9,544 bases of DNA from Bacteroidales bacterium (GTDB taxonomy: Bacteria > Bacteroidota > Bacteroidia > Bacteroidales > UBA10428): contig JAFGVG010000249.1 of NCBI GenBank assembly GCA_016938095.1, positions 1 through 9,544 on the forward strand, written 5' to 3'. Position numbers and translations under genes: made by a program. The notes under the pieces are model-generated. The model was given only the letters and a program-made list of their open reading frames with translations, ran no database searches and was not told where the DNA came from. Positions 1 through 6,746 of the stretch are shown in pieces; positions within the stretch are counted from its first letter, which is position 1; every line of letters starts with the position of its first letter.

Positions 1-1386
1 ACCCTTCCCTATAAACCTGAAATGGCAAAATCTGAGCTCTTTATCAACTATTCGGCACGTATAAAAGAAGGTGATCCGGTTGAATACGGCTCGGAAAAAA
101 TTGCAGACGGTGTTGTAGCCACTGAGTACCTTGTAAAGGTTGACCCCCAAACCATTGGTCTGAAAGACAATTTCAAACGCATTATCCCCGAAAGTTACAC
201 CGCTGACATTCATTATGTTATTAATAAAGCTGATGTACGCAAAGCTGAGTTGAAGTCCGAAGACGTTTTAGCTTTGGAAGCCAAACTTGCTGAAGCCAAG
301 GCCGATTCAACCAAGCAGATTAAAGGCGCCAAAATTTCAGCTTATGCCTCACCTGACGGTGCTGTTGAACTCAACGAAAAACTTTCAGCAAACCGTGAAA
401 CTTCTGCCGAAAAATATTTCAAAAAAGCACTGAAAGACAACGAAATCACCGAGGCTGAAGCTGTTGATTTTCTGAGCAAAATGACCACTCCCGAAGACTG
501 GGAAGGTTTCAAGGCGCTGATGGAAAAATCAGATATCCAGGACAAGGAACTTATTCTGCGTGTTCTTTCCATGTATGCTGATCCGGTTGTTCGTGAAAAA
601 GAAATTAAAAACATTTCGGCTGCCTATAAGGAAATTGCTGATGAAGTACTTCCCCAGCTGCGTCGTTCGGTTCTTTCAGTTGATGTTGATTTAGTAGGAA
701 AATCCGATGAAGAATTACTGAAACTCGGACTCTCCGATCCCAAGTCACTCGAACTCGAAGAAGTGCTCTATGCTGCTACGCTTACCGACAACCTGACAGA
801 AAAAGCTGCTATTTACAAAGCCGCTTCTGAAAAATATCCCCAGTGCCTCAGAACTTTCAATAACCTGGGTGATGTACTGCTGAAACAGGGCAACGTTGCA
901 GAAGCCAAAACGGCTTTTGAAGCTGCAAAAGCGCTCAACGAAAATGCTACTGTTAAGGCTAACCTTGGTGCTGTAGCACTTGCCGAAGGCGATCTGAAAA
1001 TTGCAGAGGAACTGCTTACCGCTGCAATGAGCGCAGGTGATGCACCCAGTTACAACCTGGGCATCATTAAGATCAAACAGGGCGATTATGCAGCTGCAGT
1101 GAATTATTTCGGCAACAAGCCCTCATTCAACGCTGCCCTTGCTCAAATGCTTAACGGCAATAATGAAAAAGCCATTGCTACCCTTAATGAACTTGGCGAT
1201 GTAAAGGACGGTTGGGTATATTACCTGAAAGCCTTGGCCAATGCTCGTGGTGGTGTTATTGACGGTGTGGTTACCAACCTCCGTCAGGCTTTGACGCTTG
1301 ATCCTTCCATTAAGGCCTATGCTGTTAAAGATGCTGAACTGCTCAAGGCAGTTGAAAACGAAGCTGTAAAAGCTCTTTTGCAGTAA
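1..1386 (+). CDS. OmpA-like / tetratricopeptide repeat protein, 3' part (5' end outside window)
   Basis: The reading frame is open from base 1 to the TAA ending at 1386 (461 visible residues). The ATG at 22 lies inside the open frame and is not needed as a start, so the gene begins upstream. Residues about 108-135 carry an OmpA-like signature (ISAYASPDG, then LNEKLSANRE). About 70 mostly helical residues follow, then PQLRRSVLSVDVDL, which resembles the closing strand of an OmpA-like fold, so the fold seems to carry an insertion. From about residue 265 to the end the protein has TPR-like helical pairs (NLGDVLLKQGNVAEAKTAFE, NLGAVALAEGDLKIAEELL, NLGIIKIKQGDYAAAVNYF). I recognise the architecture from Bacteroidales envelope proteins, often lipoproteins, but the signal sequence is outside the window. 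Codon choice is noticeably uniform and Lys/Glu/Ala-rich, which suggests an abundant protein. Substrate or partner is unknown. A hairpin terminator follows 19 bp after the stop. Confidence 0.82.
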   Translation, partial: TLPYKPEMAKSELFINYSARIKEGDPVEYGSEKIADGVVATEYLVKVDPQTIGLKDNFKRIIPESYTADIHYVINKADVRKAELKSEDVLALEAKLAEAKADSTKQIKGAKISAYASPDGAVELNEKLSANRETSAEKYFKKALKDNEITEAEAVDFLSKMTTPEDWEGFKALMEKSDIQDKELILRVLSMYADPVVREKEIKNISAAYKEIADEVLPQLRRSVLSVDVDLVGKSDEELLKLGLSDPKSLELEEVLYAATLTDNLTEKAAIYKAASEKYPQCLRTFNNLGDVLLKQGNVAEAKTAFEAAKALNENATVKANLGAVALAEGDLKIAEELLTAAMSAGDAPSYNLGIIKIKQGDYAAAVNYFGNKPSFNAALAQMLNGNNEKAIATLNELGDVKDGWVYYLKALANARGGVIDGVVTNLRQALTLDPSIKAYAVKDAELLKAVENEAVKALLQ

Positions 1387-1404
1387 TTATTTGCTTATAA
1401 ATAT

Positions 1405-1433
1405 AAAAAGGCGGCTCTCGGGCCGCCTTTTTT
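1405..1433. terminator. Bidirectional intrinsic terminator between convergent genes
   Basis: GGCGGC (1410-1415) pairs with GCCGCC (1422-1427) around the loop TCTCGG. The stem is extended by an A5 tract (1405-1409) that pairs with a T-run (1428-1433). On the plus strand the GC stem is followed by six T. On the minus strand it is followed by five T and an AT-rich stretch, so it can end both the TPR-protein transcript and the convergent methyltransferase transcript. The methyltransferase stop codon (1432-1434) lies in the plus-strand T-run. Confidence 0.9.
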
Positions 1434-1965
1434 ATTGTTGTTGGTAAAACCTGAAAAATTCCCAGAGTACAATACCGGCGCAGACGGCAATATTAAGTGA
1501 ATGTTTGGTTCCATGCTGGGGTATTTCAATGGCCTTGTCACACTTGTTTACAATTTCCTGTTCCACCCCGTTGATCTCGTGTCCAAAAATGAGCGCGTAT
1601 TTCTCATTTTGAGAAAATGCAAACTCATGCAACATACAGGCGTTTACAGTTTGTTCAATGGCTATGAGTTGATAACCCTCTTTACGTAGCTTTTCAATGG
1701 CCTCAAGGGTTGTTGCATAATATTCCCACGAAACCGATTCGGTTGCGCCCAATGCGGTTTTACTTATTTCGCGATGTGGAGGTGTAGCGGTTATGCCACA
1801 CAGGATAATGCCTTCCAGCAAAAATGCGTCGCAAGTGCGGAATATCGATCCGATATTGTTCAGGCTCCTTACGTTGTCCAGCACTACTATTACCGGGTAT
1901 TTACCGGCTTTCTGAAATTCCTCCAGCGTTTTCCGGTTAAGTTCTTCGTTCAGCAGTTTTTTCAT
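1432..1965 (-). CDS. TrmH/SpoU-family RNA 2'-O-methyltransferase
   Basis: This 177-residue protein belongs to the SPOUT superfamily, which uses S-adenosylmethionine to methylate a ribose 2'-OH in tRNA or rRNA. The SpoU motifs are visible: motif 1 at about residues 27-48 (VVLDNVRSLNNIGSIFRTCD, with R43 and the N/N-I-G pattern), motif 2 at about 124-134 (ALIFGHEINGV, with E130), and motif 3 at about 148-165 (IPQHGTKHSLNIAVCAG, with S156/L157/N158). Together they form the knotted SAM site. The short N-terminus (about 25 residues) carries no separate RNA-binding domain. The start MKKLLNEELNRK at 1965 fits the family; the frame remains open much further upstream, but that part is antisense to sucC. 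The RNA target cannot be read from sequence, so no gene symbol is given. It ends in the shared terminator. Confidence 0.9.
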   Translation of the reverse strand: MKKLLNEELNRKTLEEFQKAGKYPVIVVLDNVRSLNNIGSIFRTCDAFLLEGIILCGITATPPHREISKTALGATESVSWEYYATTLEAIEKLRKEGYQLIAIEQTVNACMLHEFAFSQNEKYALIFGHEINGVEQEIVNKCDKAIEIPQHGTKHSLNIAVCAGIVLWEFFRFYQQQ

Positions 1966-2021
1966 GATGCGCGGTAAAGACAAATTCAGTGCAATGTTAA
2001 TAATTGATCGGAAAAATCGTT

Positions 2022-2029
2022 TATTTTCG
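2022..2029 (+). promoter_or_regulatory. Candidate -7 box for sucC
   Basis: TATTTTCG matches the Bacteroidota -7 consensus TAnnTTTG except at the seventh base, 29 nt before the sucC ATG. A TTG at 2004-2006 could be the -33 element, but the 15-nt spacing is shorter than usual. The call is tentative. The divergent gap 1966-2058 must also hold the methyltransferase promoter, for which I see no clear box. Confidence 0.35.
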
Positions 2030-2058
2030 TAACCTGAAAAACAGCAAATATTCAAAGC

Positions 2059-3246
2059 ATGAACATCCACGAGTATCAGGCAAAGGAAATTCTGGCCAGT
2101 TTTGGTGTGTCGGTACCGGTCGGCATAGTGGCTGAAAATGTAAAAAAGGCGGAGGAAGCAGCGTCGGAGCTTCAGCAGAAAAGCGGAACAACTGCCTGGG
2201 TGGTTAAGGCTCAGATTCATGCTGGCGGAAGAGGTAAAGGTGGCGGTGTTAAACTGGCCCGGAACCTGGGTGAGGTTACTACACATGCCGGTAATATTCT
2301 GGGCATGCAGCTGGTAACTCCACAAACAGGTCCCCAGGGGAAAAAGGTTAATAAGGTTCTTGTTCAACAGGACATCTATTATCCGGGAGAAAGCCCCATA
2401 CGGGAATTGTACATGAGTGTCCTGCTTAACCGTTCCACAGGCCGGAACATTATCATGTATTCCACCGAAGGAGGCATGGACATCGAAGCTGTGGCGGAAA
2501 AAACGCCAAACCTTATTTTCAGGGAGGAGATAAACCCTGCCACAGGGTTGCTTTCTTTCCAGGCCCGGAAAATTGCTTTTAATCTTGGATTGAGCGGTAA
2601 AGCTGTCAAGGAAATGACAAGGTTTGTCACTGCACTGTACAGCGCTTACATGGCAAGTGATGCTTCGCTTATCGAAATAAACCCGTTGCTTAAAACCTCT
2701 GACAATCTTATTTTTGCTGCCGATGCCAAAATCAACCTCGATGACAATGCGCTTTTCAGGCATCCTGAATATGAACAAATGCGTGATCTGAGCGAGGAGG
2801 ATCCCACAGAAACCGAAGCCTCAAAATTCAACCTGAATTTTGTGAAACTGAATGGCAATGTGGGTTGCATGGTTAACGGAGCCGGTCTGGCCATGGCAAC
2901 TATGGATATCATCAAGCTTTCAGGGGGCGAACCTGCCAACTTTCTCGATGTAGGGGGGACTGCCAATGCCAAAACGGTAGAAGCCGGATTCCGGATTATT
3001 TTAAAAGACAGCAATGTAAAGGCAATTCTGATCAATATCTTCGGGGGTATTGTCAGGTGCGACAGGGTGGCTCAGGGCGTGGTTGATGCCTACCGTTCCA
3101 TGGGAACCATTCATGTACCTGTTATTGTCCGATTACAGGGAACCAATGCCCAGGAGGCCAAAATACTTATCGATAATTCAGGATTGGAGGTTTTTTCGGC
3201 AGTATCGCTGCAGGATGCAGCCGACCTGGTCAGAAAGTGTGTTTAG
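2059..3246 (+). CDS. sucC: Succinate-CoA ligase (succinyl-CoA synthetase), beta subunit
   Basis: SucC pairs with SucD to interconvert succinyl-CoA and succinate while forming a nucleoside triphosphate in the TCA cycle, in the cytoplasm. The 395-residue product aligns along its length with E. coli SucC as I know it (388 residues): MNIHEYQAKEIL start, ATP-grasp nucleotide-binding segment HAGGRGKGGGVK (54-65), STEGGMDIE (135-143), Mg-ligand region EINPL (206-210, N208) with D222, GNVGCMVNGAGLAMATMD (266-283) opening the C-terminal ligase domain, GGEPANFLDVGG, and INIFGGIVRCD. All key residues appear intact. Nucleotide preference (ADP or GDP) cannot be assigned. No sucD lies next to it: the gene ends by overlapping a convergent Fe-S gene, so the alpha subunit must be encoded elsewhere. 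The start is fixed by the conserved N-terminus. Confidence 0.97.
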   Translation: MNIHEYQAKEILASFGVSVPVGIVAENVKKAEEAASELQQKSGTTAWVVKAQIHAGGRGKGGGVKLARNLGEVTTHAGNILGMQLVTPQTGPQGKKVNKVLVQQDIYYPGESPIRELYMSVLLNRSTGRNIIMYSTEGGMDIEAVAEKTPNLIFREEINPATGLLSFQARKIAFNLGLSGKAVKEMTRFVTALYSAYMASDASLIEINPLLKTSDNLIFAADAKINLDDNALFRHPEYEQMRDLSEEDPTETEASKFNLNFVKLNGNVGCMVNGAGLAMATMDIIKLSGGEPANFLDVGGTANAKTVEAGFRIILKDSNVKAILINIFGGIVRCDRVAQGVVDAYRSMGTIHVPVIVRLQGTNAQEAKILIDNSGLEVFSAVSLQDAADLVRKCV

Positions 3247-3452
3247 TTGGCAACCCCAATTTTCACATGTGTGCCATCGCACCAGGGTTTTGATGATGAC
3301 CCTCCGCAACGGCAGATATACAACTCCTGTTCCCCGTGTGTTATTTTGCCGGATGAATCGCGGAACGTAAAATTACCCTTGATCATTATTGGACCATCTT
3401 TGAGTATTCGTACCTCAGCTGTTGTTACAGCTTTTTTTTCTTCATCATTCAT
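3243..3452 (-). CDS. Small CDGSH-type [2Fe-2S] protein
   Basis: With the ATG at 3452 the product is 69 residues. It is essentially one CDGSH domain: a beta-rich lead (AEVRILKDGPIMIKGNFTF) and then the cluster motif CRCGGSSSKPWCDGTH. The expected ligands are C47, C49, C58 and H62, the 3Cys-1His set of the family, with Thr for Ser in the name motif, a common variant. Such proteins carry redox-active, acid-labile [2Fe-2S] clusters. Their roles are mostly electron or cluster transfer and stress-related; no substrate can be assigned here. The start at 3452 lies 7 bp after the upstream stop. An alternative ATG at 3497 would add 15 residues and overlap the upstream gene by 38 bp. The TAA overlaps the sucC stop by 4 bp. 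Confidence 0.8.
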   Translation of the reverse strand: MNDEEKKAVTTAEVRILKDGPIMIKGNFTFRDSSGKITHGEQELYICRCGGSSSKPWCDGTHVKIGVAN

Positions 3453-3459
3453 GACACGA

Positions 3460-3906
3460 TTATTTACCAGTATATCCAACTTTTCTATGGGTGCCATCGC
3501 AGTATGGCAGGTCGTGAGATGCCCCGCAGCGACATATTGAAGTCATTTTCATCGGGCGCAACGGATGATTGTCAGTACCATAAATAGCAAAACTGCCTTT
3601 TAACACCAGCGGGCCGTCTTCCATAATTCTGGCTTCAGCATCGGTTTCCTGAGCATCGGATGGAACTGTTTCCCCTTCCTCATTAAGTTCATTATTGTAT
3701 TTGAACGAAAGGGCCTGTGTGGGACAAAGCCTGACTACCCTGATGATTTCTTCCGTTGGGGCACCGTTCATATTTACCCAGGGTCTTTTCCGCGGGTTGA
3801 ATACTTCAATCAGTTCGCGGTAACAGGTAGTTGCATGAATGCATTTCCCAGGCTTCCAGAAAACAGTGATTTCGCCATTCGTATATTTCCGGTCGGTCTT
3901 GTCCAT
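3460..3906 (-). CDS. YjdI-type Fe-S (Fer4_19) domain fused to CDGSH domain
   Basis: A 148-residue cytoplasmic protein with two iron-sulfur modules. Residues about 8-70 match the divergent mono-cluster ferredoxin family typified by E. coli YjdI: KCIHATTCYRELIEVFNPRKRPWV, then LCPTQAL, with C22, H24, C28 and C61 as candidate ligands. A polar linker (about 71-90) leads to a CDGSH domain at 91-145, with CRCGASHDLPYCDGTH giving C125, C127, C136 and H140. This CDGSH domain resembles that of the next gene (AEARIMEDGPLVLKGSF against AEVRILKDGPIMIKGNF), which points to tandem duplication. The fusion is a known bacterial arrangement; the redox partner and role are unknown. The two genes sit 7 bp apart and are almost certainly co-transcribed. 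Confidence 0.85.
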   Translation of the reverse strand: MDKTDRKYTNGEITVFWKPGKCIHATTCYRELIEVFNPRKRPWVNMNGAPTEEIIRVVRLCPTQALSFKYNNELNEEGETVPSDAQETDAEARIMEDGPLVLKGSFAIYGTDNHPLRPMKMTSICRCGASHDLPYCDGTHRKVGYTGK

Positions 3907-3918
3907 TGTTTATTTTTG

Positions 3919-3926
3919 TAAAATTA
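3919..3926 (-). promoter_or_regulatory. Candidate -7 box for the Fe-S gene pair
   Basis: On the minus strand TAATTTTA matches TAnnTTTG in all but the last base, 12 nt before the ATG at 3906. No convincing -33 TTG is seen at normal spacing. The surrounding sequence is AT-rich, so a chance match is possible. Confidence 0.3.
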
Positions 3927-4028
3927 GCAAATTTTGTCCGGAGATACATCCGATTGCGGAAAACATTGACAAGGATCATCCGTTTAACTGAAAACTACAT
4001 TGGCAAATATTTTGTTACTTTAACCGCC

Positions 4029-4628
4029 ATGCAAAGGATATTAACCATATCATTTTTTCTGATACTGGTGACAGCGCAGTTGCCTGCTCAGGATACCATA
4101 CGCATGGATCTGGGTGGTTATCCTGTTTTAACGGTTGTTAAGGAAGGTGATACTTCATACTTATCAGAACTTGAAATGGCGGTCATTCAGCCGCGTAAAA
4201 GAGCTGTGGCTTCACGTCATACAAGGCAATACATACGTCTGGTATATAACATCAGGAAGGTATACCCCTATGCCAAACTGGCAGGTGAGAAATTCGGTGA
4301 GATTATGTCGAGCATTGATTCTCTGGAATCGGGCAAGGATGAAAGGCAATATATAAAGCAGATAGAAGATGAAATTCTGGGCAAGTATGAAGCCGAACTG
4401 AAAAATCTTACGGTTACCCAGGGGCGCATTTTGATCAAACTGATCGACAGGGAAACCAGTAAAACTTCTTACGAAGTGGTGAAAGATCTTCGGGGTGGGT
4501 TTCAGGCTGCTTTCTGGCAGGCTATCGCCAGGCTCTTCGGGTCGAACCTGAAGGTTGAATATGATCCGGAAGGTGAGGACAAGGTAATTGAAGAAATAAT
4601 GGTGATGATTGAAAATGGTCAACTATAG
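4029..4628 (+). CDS. Exported DUF4294-family protein
   Basis: The 199-residue product starts MQRILTISFFLILVTAQLPAQ, a typical signal peptide with likely cleavage after AQ (about residue 21), so the mature protein should be periplasmic or surface-exposed. The rest matches my memory of the Bacteroidota family DUF4294: YIRLVYNIRKVYPYAKLAGEK (about 67-87), LKNLTVTQGRILIKLIDRETS (about 131-151), a segment with DLRGGFQAAFWQAIARLFG, and KVEYDPEGEDKVIEEI near the end. Function is unknown. The frame is open 41 codons further upstream (to 3906), but the ATG at 4029 is preferred because it puts a signal peptide at the N-terminus and the extension is strongly basic and unlike the family. The 122-bp gap to the divergent Fe-S genes should hold its promoter. 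Confidence 0.83.
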   Translation: MQRILTISFFLILVTAQLPAQDTIRMDLGGYPVLTVVKEGDTSYLSELEMAVIQPRKRAVASRHTRQYIRLVYNIRKVYPYAKLAGEKFGEIMSSIDSLESGKDERQYIKQIEDEILGKYEAELKNLTVTQGRILIKLIDRETSKTSYEVVKDLRGGFQAAFWQAIARLFGSNLKVEYDPEGEDKVIEEIMVMIENGQL

Positions 4629-4633
4629 TAAGG

Positions 4634-4682
4634 CCAACAGCCAACAGCCAATAGCCAACAGCCAATAGCTAACAGCTAATAG
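4634..4682. repeat. Seven tandem copies of a 7-bp unit, CYAAYAG
   Basis: Seven perfect-length heptamers run without a break in the gap between the DUF4294 gene and thpR. The units in order are CCAACAG, CCAACAG, CCAATAG, CCAACAG, CCAATAG, CTAACAG, CTAATAG. All differences are C/T changes at unit positions 2 and 5. It starts 5 bp after one stop and ends 12 bp before the next start. There are no unique spacers, so it is not a CRISPR array. Confidence 0.92.
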
Positions 4683-4694
4683 CATACAAACCAA

Positions 4695-5261
4695 ATGATG
4701 ATACGGACATTTATTGCAGTGGATATTATTCCTGCCCCTGCGCTCAGGAATGCCTATGAATATATCCGGAAACAGCTCAGGTCTGAAAGAATCAGCTGGG
4801 TTCCCGAAGGTAATATGCACCTGACGCTTACATTCCTGGGAGACACGGCAGAGGAAGCTTTACCCGGAATTTTTCGTATCCTGGACGGGGTGGCTGTAAA
4901 ATTCCATCCTTTTGAGATTGAAATCGCCAACGCTGGTGTTTTTAAGAACCTGAACGACCCGCGTATCCTCTGGCTGGGATGCAATCGGTGTGACAGCCTG
5001 GGCCAGATAAAGAAGGAACAGGAAACATCCTTGTCTACATTGGGATTCCGGGCTGAAAACAGAATATTTTTACCTCACCTTACCCTGGGCAGGATAAAAA
5101 GTGCCTGCCAGCCGGGGCTGTTGCAGGGAGTACTTTCGGCATACAGTGGGGTGGTTTTTCAACAGCAACAGATCGATAGGTTATTGTTATATGAGAGCAG
5201 GCTGATGCCCGGGGGTGCAGAATACAGGGTGCTGAAGCAATTTTTGCTGGGTGAGCGTTAA
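4695..5261 (+). CDS. thpR: RNA 2',3'-cyclic phosphodiesterase (2H/LigT family)
   Basis: ThpR/LigT proteins open 2',3'-cyclic phosphates at RNA ends, and some members can join tRNA halves through a 2'-5' bond in vitro. The 188-residue product has the normal family length and both catalytic HxTx motifs: H42-L-T44-L within MHLTLTFLG and H128-L-T130-L within PHLTLGR. The N-terminal RTFIAVDI strand and the W35-V-P segment before the first motif are also typical. The start MMIRTFIAVD at 4695 could equally be the second ATG at 4698. It follows the DUF4294 gene by 66 bp, most of which is the heptamer repeat, so co-transcription through the repeat is possible. It converges on the sugar transferase gene across a 31-bp gap. 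Confidence 0.92.
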   Translation: MMIRTFIAVDIIPAPALRNAYEYIRKQLRSERISWVPEGNMHLTLTFLGDTAEEALPGIFRILDGVAVKFHPFEIEIANAGVFKNLNDPRILWLGCNRCDSLGQIKKEQETSLSTLGFRAENRIFLPHLTLGRIKSACQPGLLQGVLSAYSGVVFQQQQIDRLLLYESRLMPGGAEYRVLKQFLLGER

Positions 5262-5274
5262 TGACCGGATTATG

Positions 5275-5294
5275 GAACAAGTGAAGTATTGTTC
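5275..5294. other. Short inverted repeat between convergent genes
   Basis: GAACAA (5275-5280) and TTGTTC (5289-5294) form a 6-bp perfect stem with an 8-nt loop in the gap between thpR and the sugar transferase gene, running into the latter's stop codon. The stem is AT-leaning and has no adjacent T-run, so as a terminator it would be weak. Confidence 0.35.
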
Positions 5295-6711
5295 AGATGC
5301 CCGATCTTTTGATGATGGTCAGAATGGTATAGATAAGTATTTTAAAATCGACAAAGAGCGACATATTGTCGAGGTAAAGCAAATCATATTTCAACCGTTG
5401 GATCATCTGGTCAACGTTTTCGGCATAACCGTATTTGACCTGTCCCCATGATGTTATGCCTGGTTTAACCTTGAGTAAATGAAGGTAATGCGGAGCGGTC
5501 TGAATAATCTGTTCGATGTAGAATTTTCTCTCAGGTCGGGGGCCCACCAGCGACATCTCACCTTTCAGTACGTTGAAAAAATTGGGAATTTCGTCATAAC
5601 GTGAACGACGCATGAACTTGCCAATGGGGGTGATCCGCCCGTCGTTTTTGGAAGAAAGTTCAGGGCCGTCTTTTTCTGCATCGTTGTACATCGACCGGAA
5701 TTTGTAAATGCGGAAAGGTTTTCCGTACATGCCAATCCGCTCATGACTGTAAAAAACCGGTCCTTTGGAAGTAAGTTTTATAGCCAGTACAAGGAAAAGT
5801 GTCAGGGGCAGCGTAATGACCAGGGCAAAAATGGCAATGAAGTAATCCAGAAAAGTCTTTACATTTTGCTGCCACGCGGGCATGGGATTGTGTGAGACTG
5901 ATATCAGGGGAGTTCCCAATATCGAACTCATCCTTACCCGTCCTGTAAGAATATCATACAGACTTGGGATGGCCTTAATCTCTACATCAACATTTATCAA
6001 TTTGTTAATGATGAGATTGATCATATCGTGTTCATTATATTCAATGGCTATTATTACTTCCTGAACGTTCTTTTCGGTTATGATATTGTGTATATCATCA
6101 ATTTTTCCCAGGTTGGGTAAATATTTGCTCAAACCGTTTTGGCTGCCATTGTTAACTGTCACGAAACCAATGAATTTATTTCCGCTGCCTCGTTTCTGGT
6201 TTATCATTTCATGCCATACTTCAATGGCTTTGGAATTGCTTCCGATCAGCAGGGTATTGAATCCGATTTTGCCGCTGTGTACTTTGCGGGTAGTCAGGGT
6301 AGTGCAAATCAGGCGGGGGAGATAAGTAATGACAAATAAAAACATAAACAGACTCAGAATGGGTGACAGGCTCCCTTCGGGTTTGTTAAGCGGAATATTT
6401 CCTATGTTCAATGCCAGGTAAATGATCGTTGATCCAAGCAAAATGTTGCCAAACGTTTGCCAAAGCTCCGACAACCTCGATTTACGGAAGACATCGTTAT
6501 AATAACCTGTAAAGTAGTAAATCAGCAGCAATACCATAGGTGACAGCACCAGTCCCCTAAAAAACAATCGGTACAGCATTTGCTCGTCGTGATCGGTATA
6601 AACAGGATTGGCCGGCAATTGTGTCCAGTAGAGGATAAATAAACTCCAGCCGGCCAATGCGGAAGTCAGGTCAGCTGTTACGTATTTAAATAATTGCAGT
6701 TTCTTATTCAT
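5293..6711 (-). CDS. Polyprenyl-phosphate sugar-1-phosphate transferase (large monotopic phosphoglycosyl transferase, WcaJ-like)
   Basis: Such enzymes start capsule, exopolysaccharide or O-antigen synthesis by moving a sugar-1-phosphate from a UDP-sugar to undecaprenyl phosphate at the inner membrane. The 472-residue product has the full-length layout: four hydrophobic segments (about 9-32, 46-69, 84-104, 113-135), a nucleotide-fold domain with FNTLLIGSNSKAIEV (about 145-270), a membrane helix (about 287-311), and the C-terminal sugar transferase domain. The last has FRIYKFRSM (333-341), the Asp-Glu dyad in RYDEIPNFFNVL (D373, E374), SLVGPRPER (387-395) and KPGITSWGQV. YDEIPN in place of the usual DELPQ pattern is a mild variation. 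The ATG at 6711 (MNKKLQLFKYV) is preferred; another at 6726 would add five residues. It lies 35 bp downstream of the Gfo/Idh/MocA-like gene and is probably in the same operon. The sugar cannot be assigned. Confidence 0.93.
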   Translation of the reverse strand: MNKKLQLFKYVTADLTSALAGWSLFILYWTQLPANPVYTDHDEQMLYRLFFRGLVLSPMVLLLIYYFTGYYNDVFRKSRLSELWQTFGNILLGSTIIYLALNIGNIPLNKPEGSLSPILSLFMFLFVITYLPRLICTTLTTRKVHSGKIGFNTLLIGSNSKAIEVWHEMINQKRGSGNKFIGFVTVNNGSQNGLSKYLPNLGKIDDIHNIITEKNVQEVIIAIEYNEHDMINLIINKLINVDVEIKAIPSLYDILTGRVRMSSILGTPLISVSHNPMPAWQQNVKTFLDYFIAIFALVITLPLTLFLVLAIKLTSKGPVFYSHERIGMYGKPFRIYKFRSMYNDAEKDGPELSSKNDGRITPIGKFMRRSRYDEIPNFFNVLKGEMSLVGPRPERKFYIEQIIQTAPHYLHLLKVKPGITSWGQVKYGYAENVDQMIQRLKYDLLYLDNMSLFVDFKILIYTILTIIKRSGI

Positions 6712-6746
6712 AGAATCCGGAACCATCCGGTGAGAATTCGCGACCC

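Noticed and set aside
1966..2778. Minus-strand frame open for 271 codons upstream of the methyltransferase start, antisense to sucC
   Set aside because: The translated stretch resembles no family, is Cys/Phe/His/Leu-rich like a random antisense frame, and sucC on the other strand is certain. The methyltransferase family starts at the ATG at 1965.
3247..3540. Plus-strand open frame of 97 codons downstream of sucC
   Set aside because: It is antisense to the two CDGSH coding regions, whose cluster motifs are clear.
3911..3918. TATTTTTG on the plus strand, an exact -7 box match that might serve the DUF4294 gene
   Set aside because: It is 110 nt before the start, has no -33 TTG at suitable spacing, and lies in an AT-rich tract where chance matches are likely.
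3906..4028. 41-codon N-terminal extension of the DUF4294 gene
   Set aside because: It would place the signal peptide in the middle of the protein; the extension is basic and unlike the family, and its ATG overlaps the start of the divergent Fe-S gene.
4634..4682. Possible CRISPR array
   Set aside because: Units are 7 bp and contiguous, with no spacers and no cas genes nearby.
4623..4820. Minus-strand small hydrophobic protein ending in LLAVSYWLLAIGCWLLALL
   Set aside because: The hydrophobic tail is only the translation of the heptamer repeat, and the rest is antisense to thpR.
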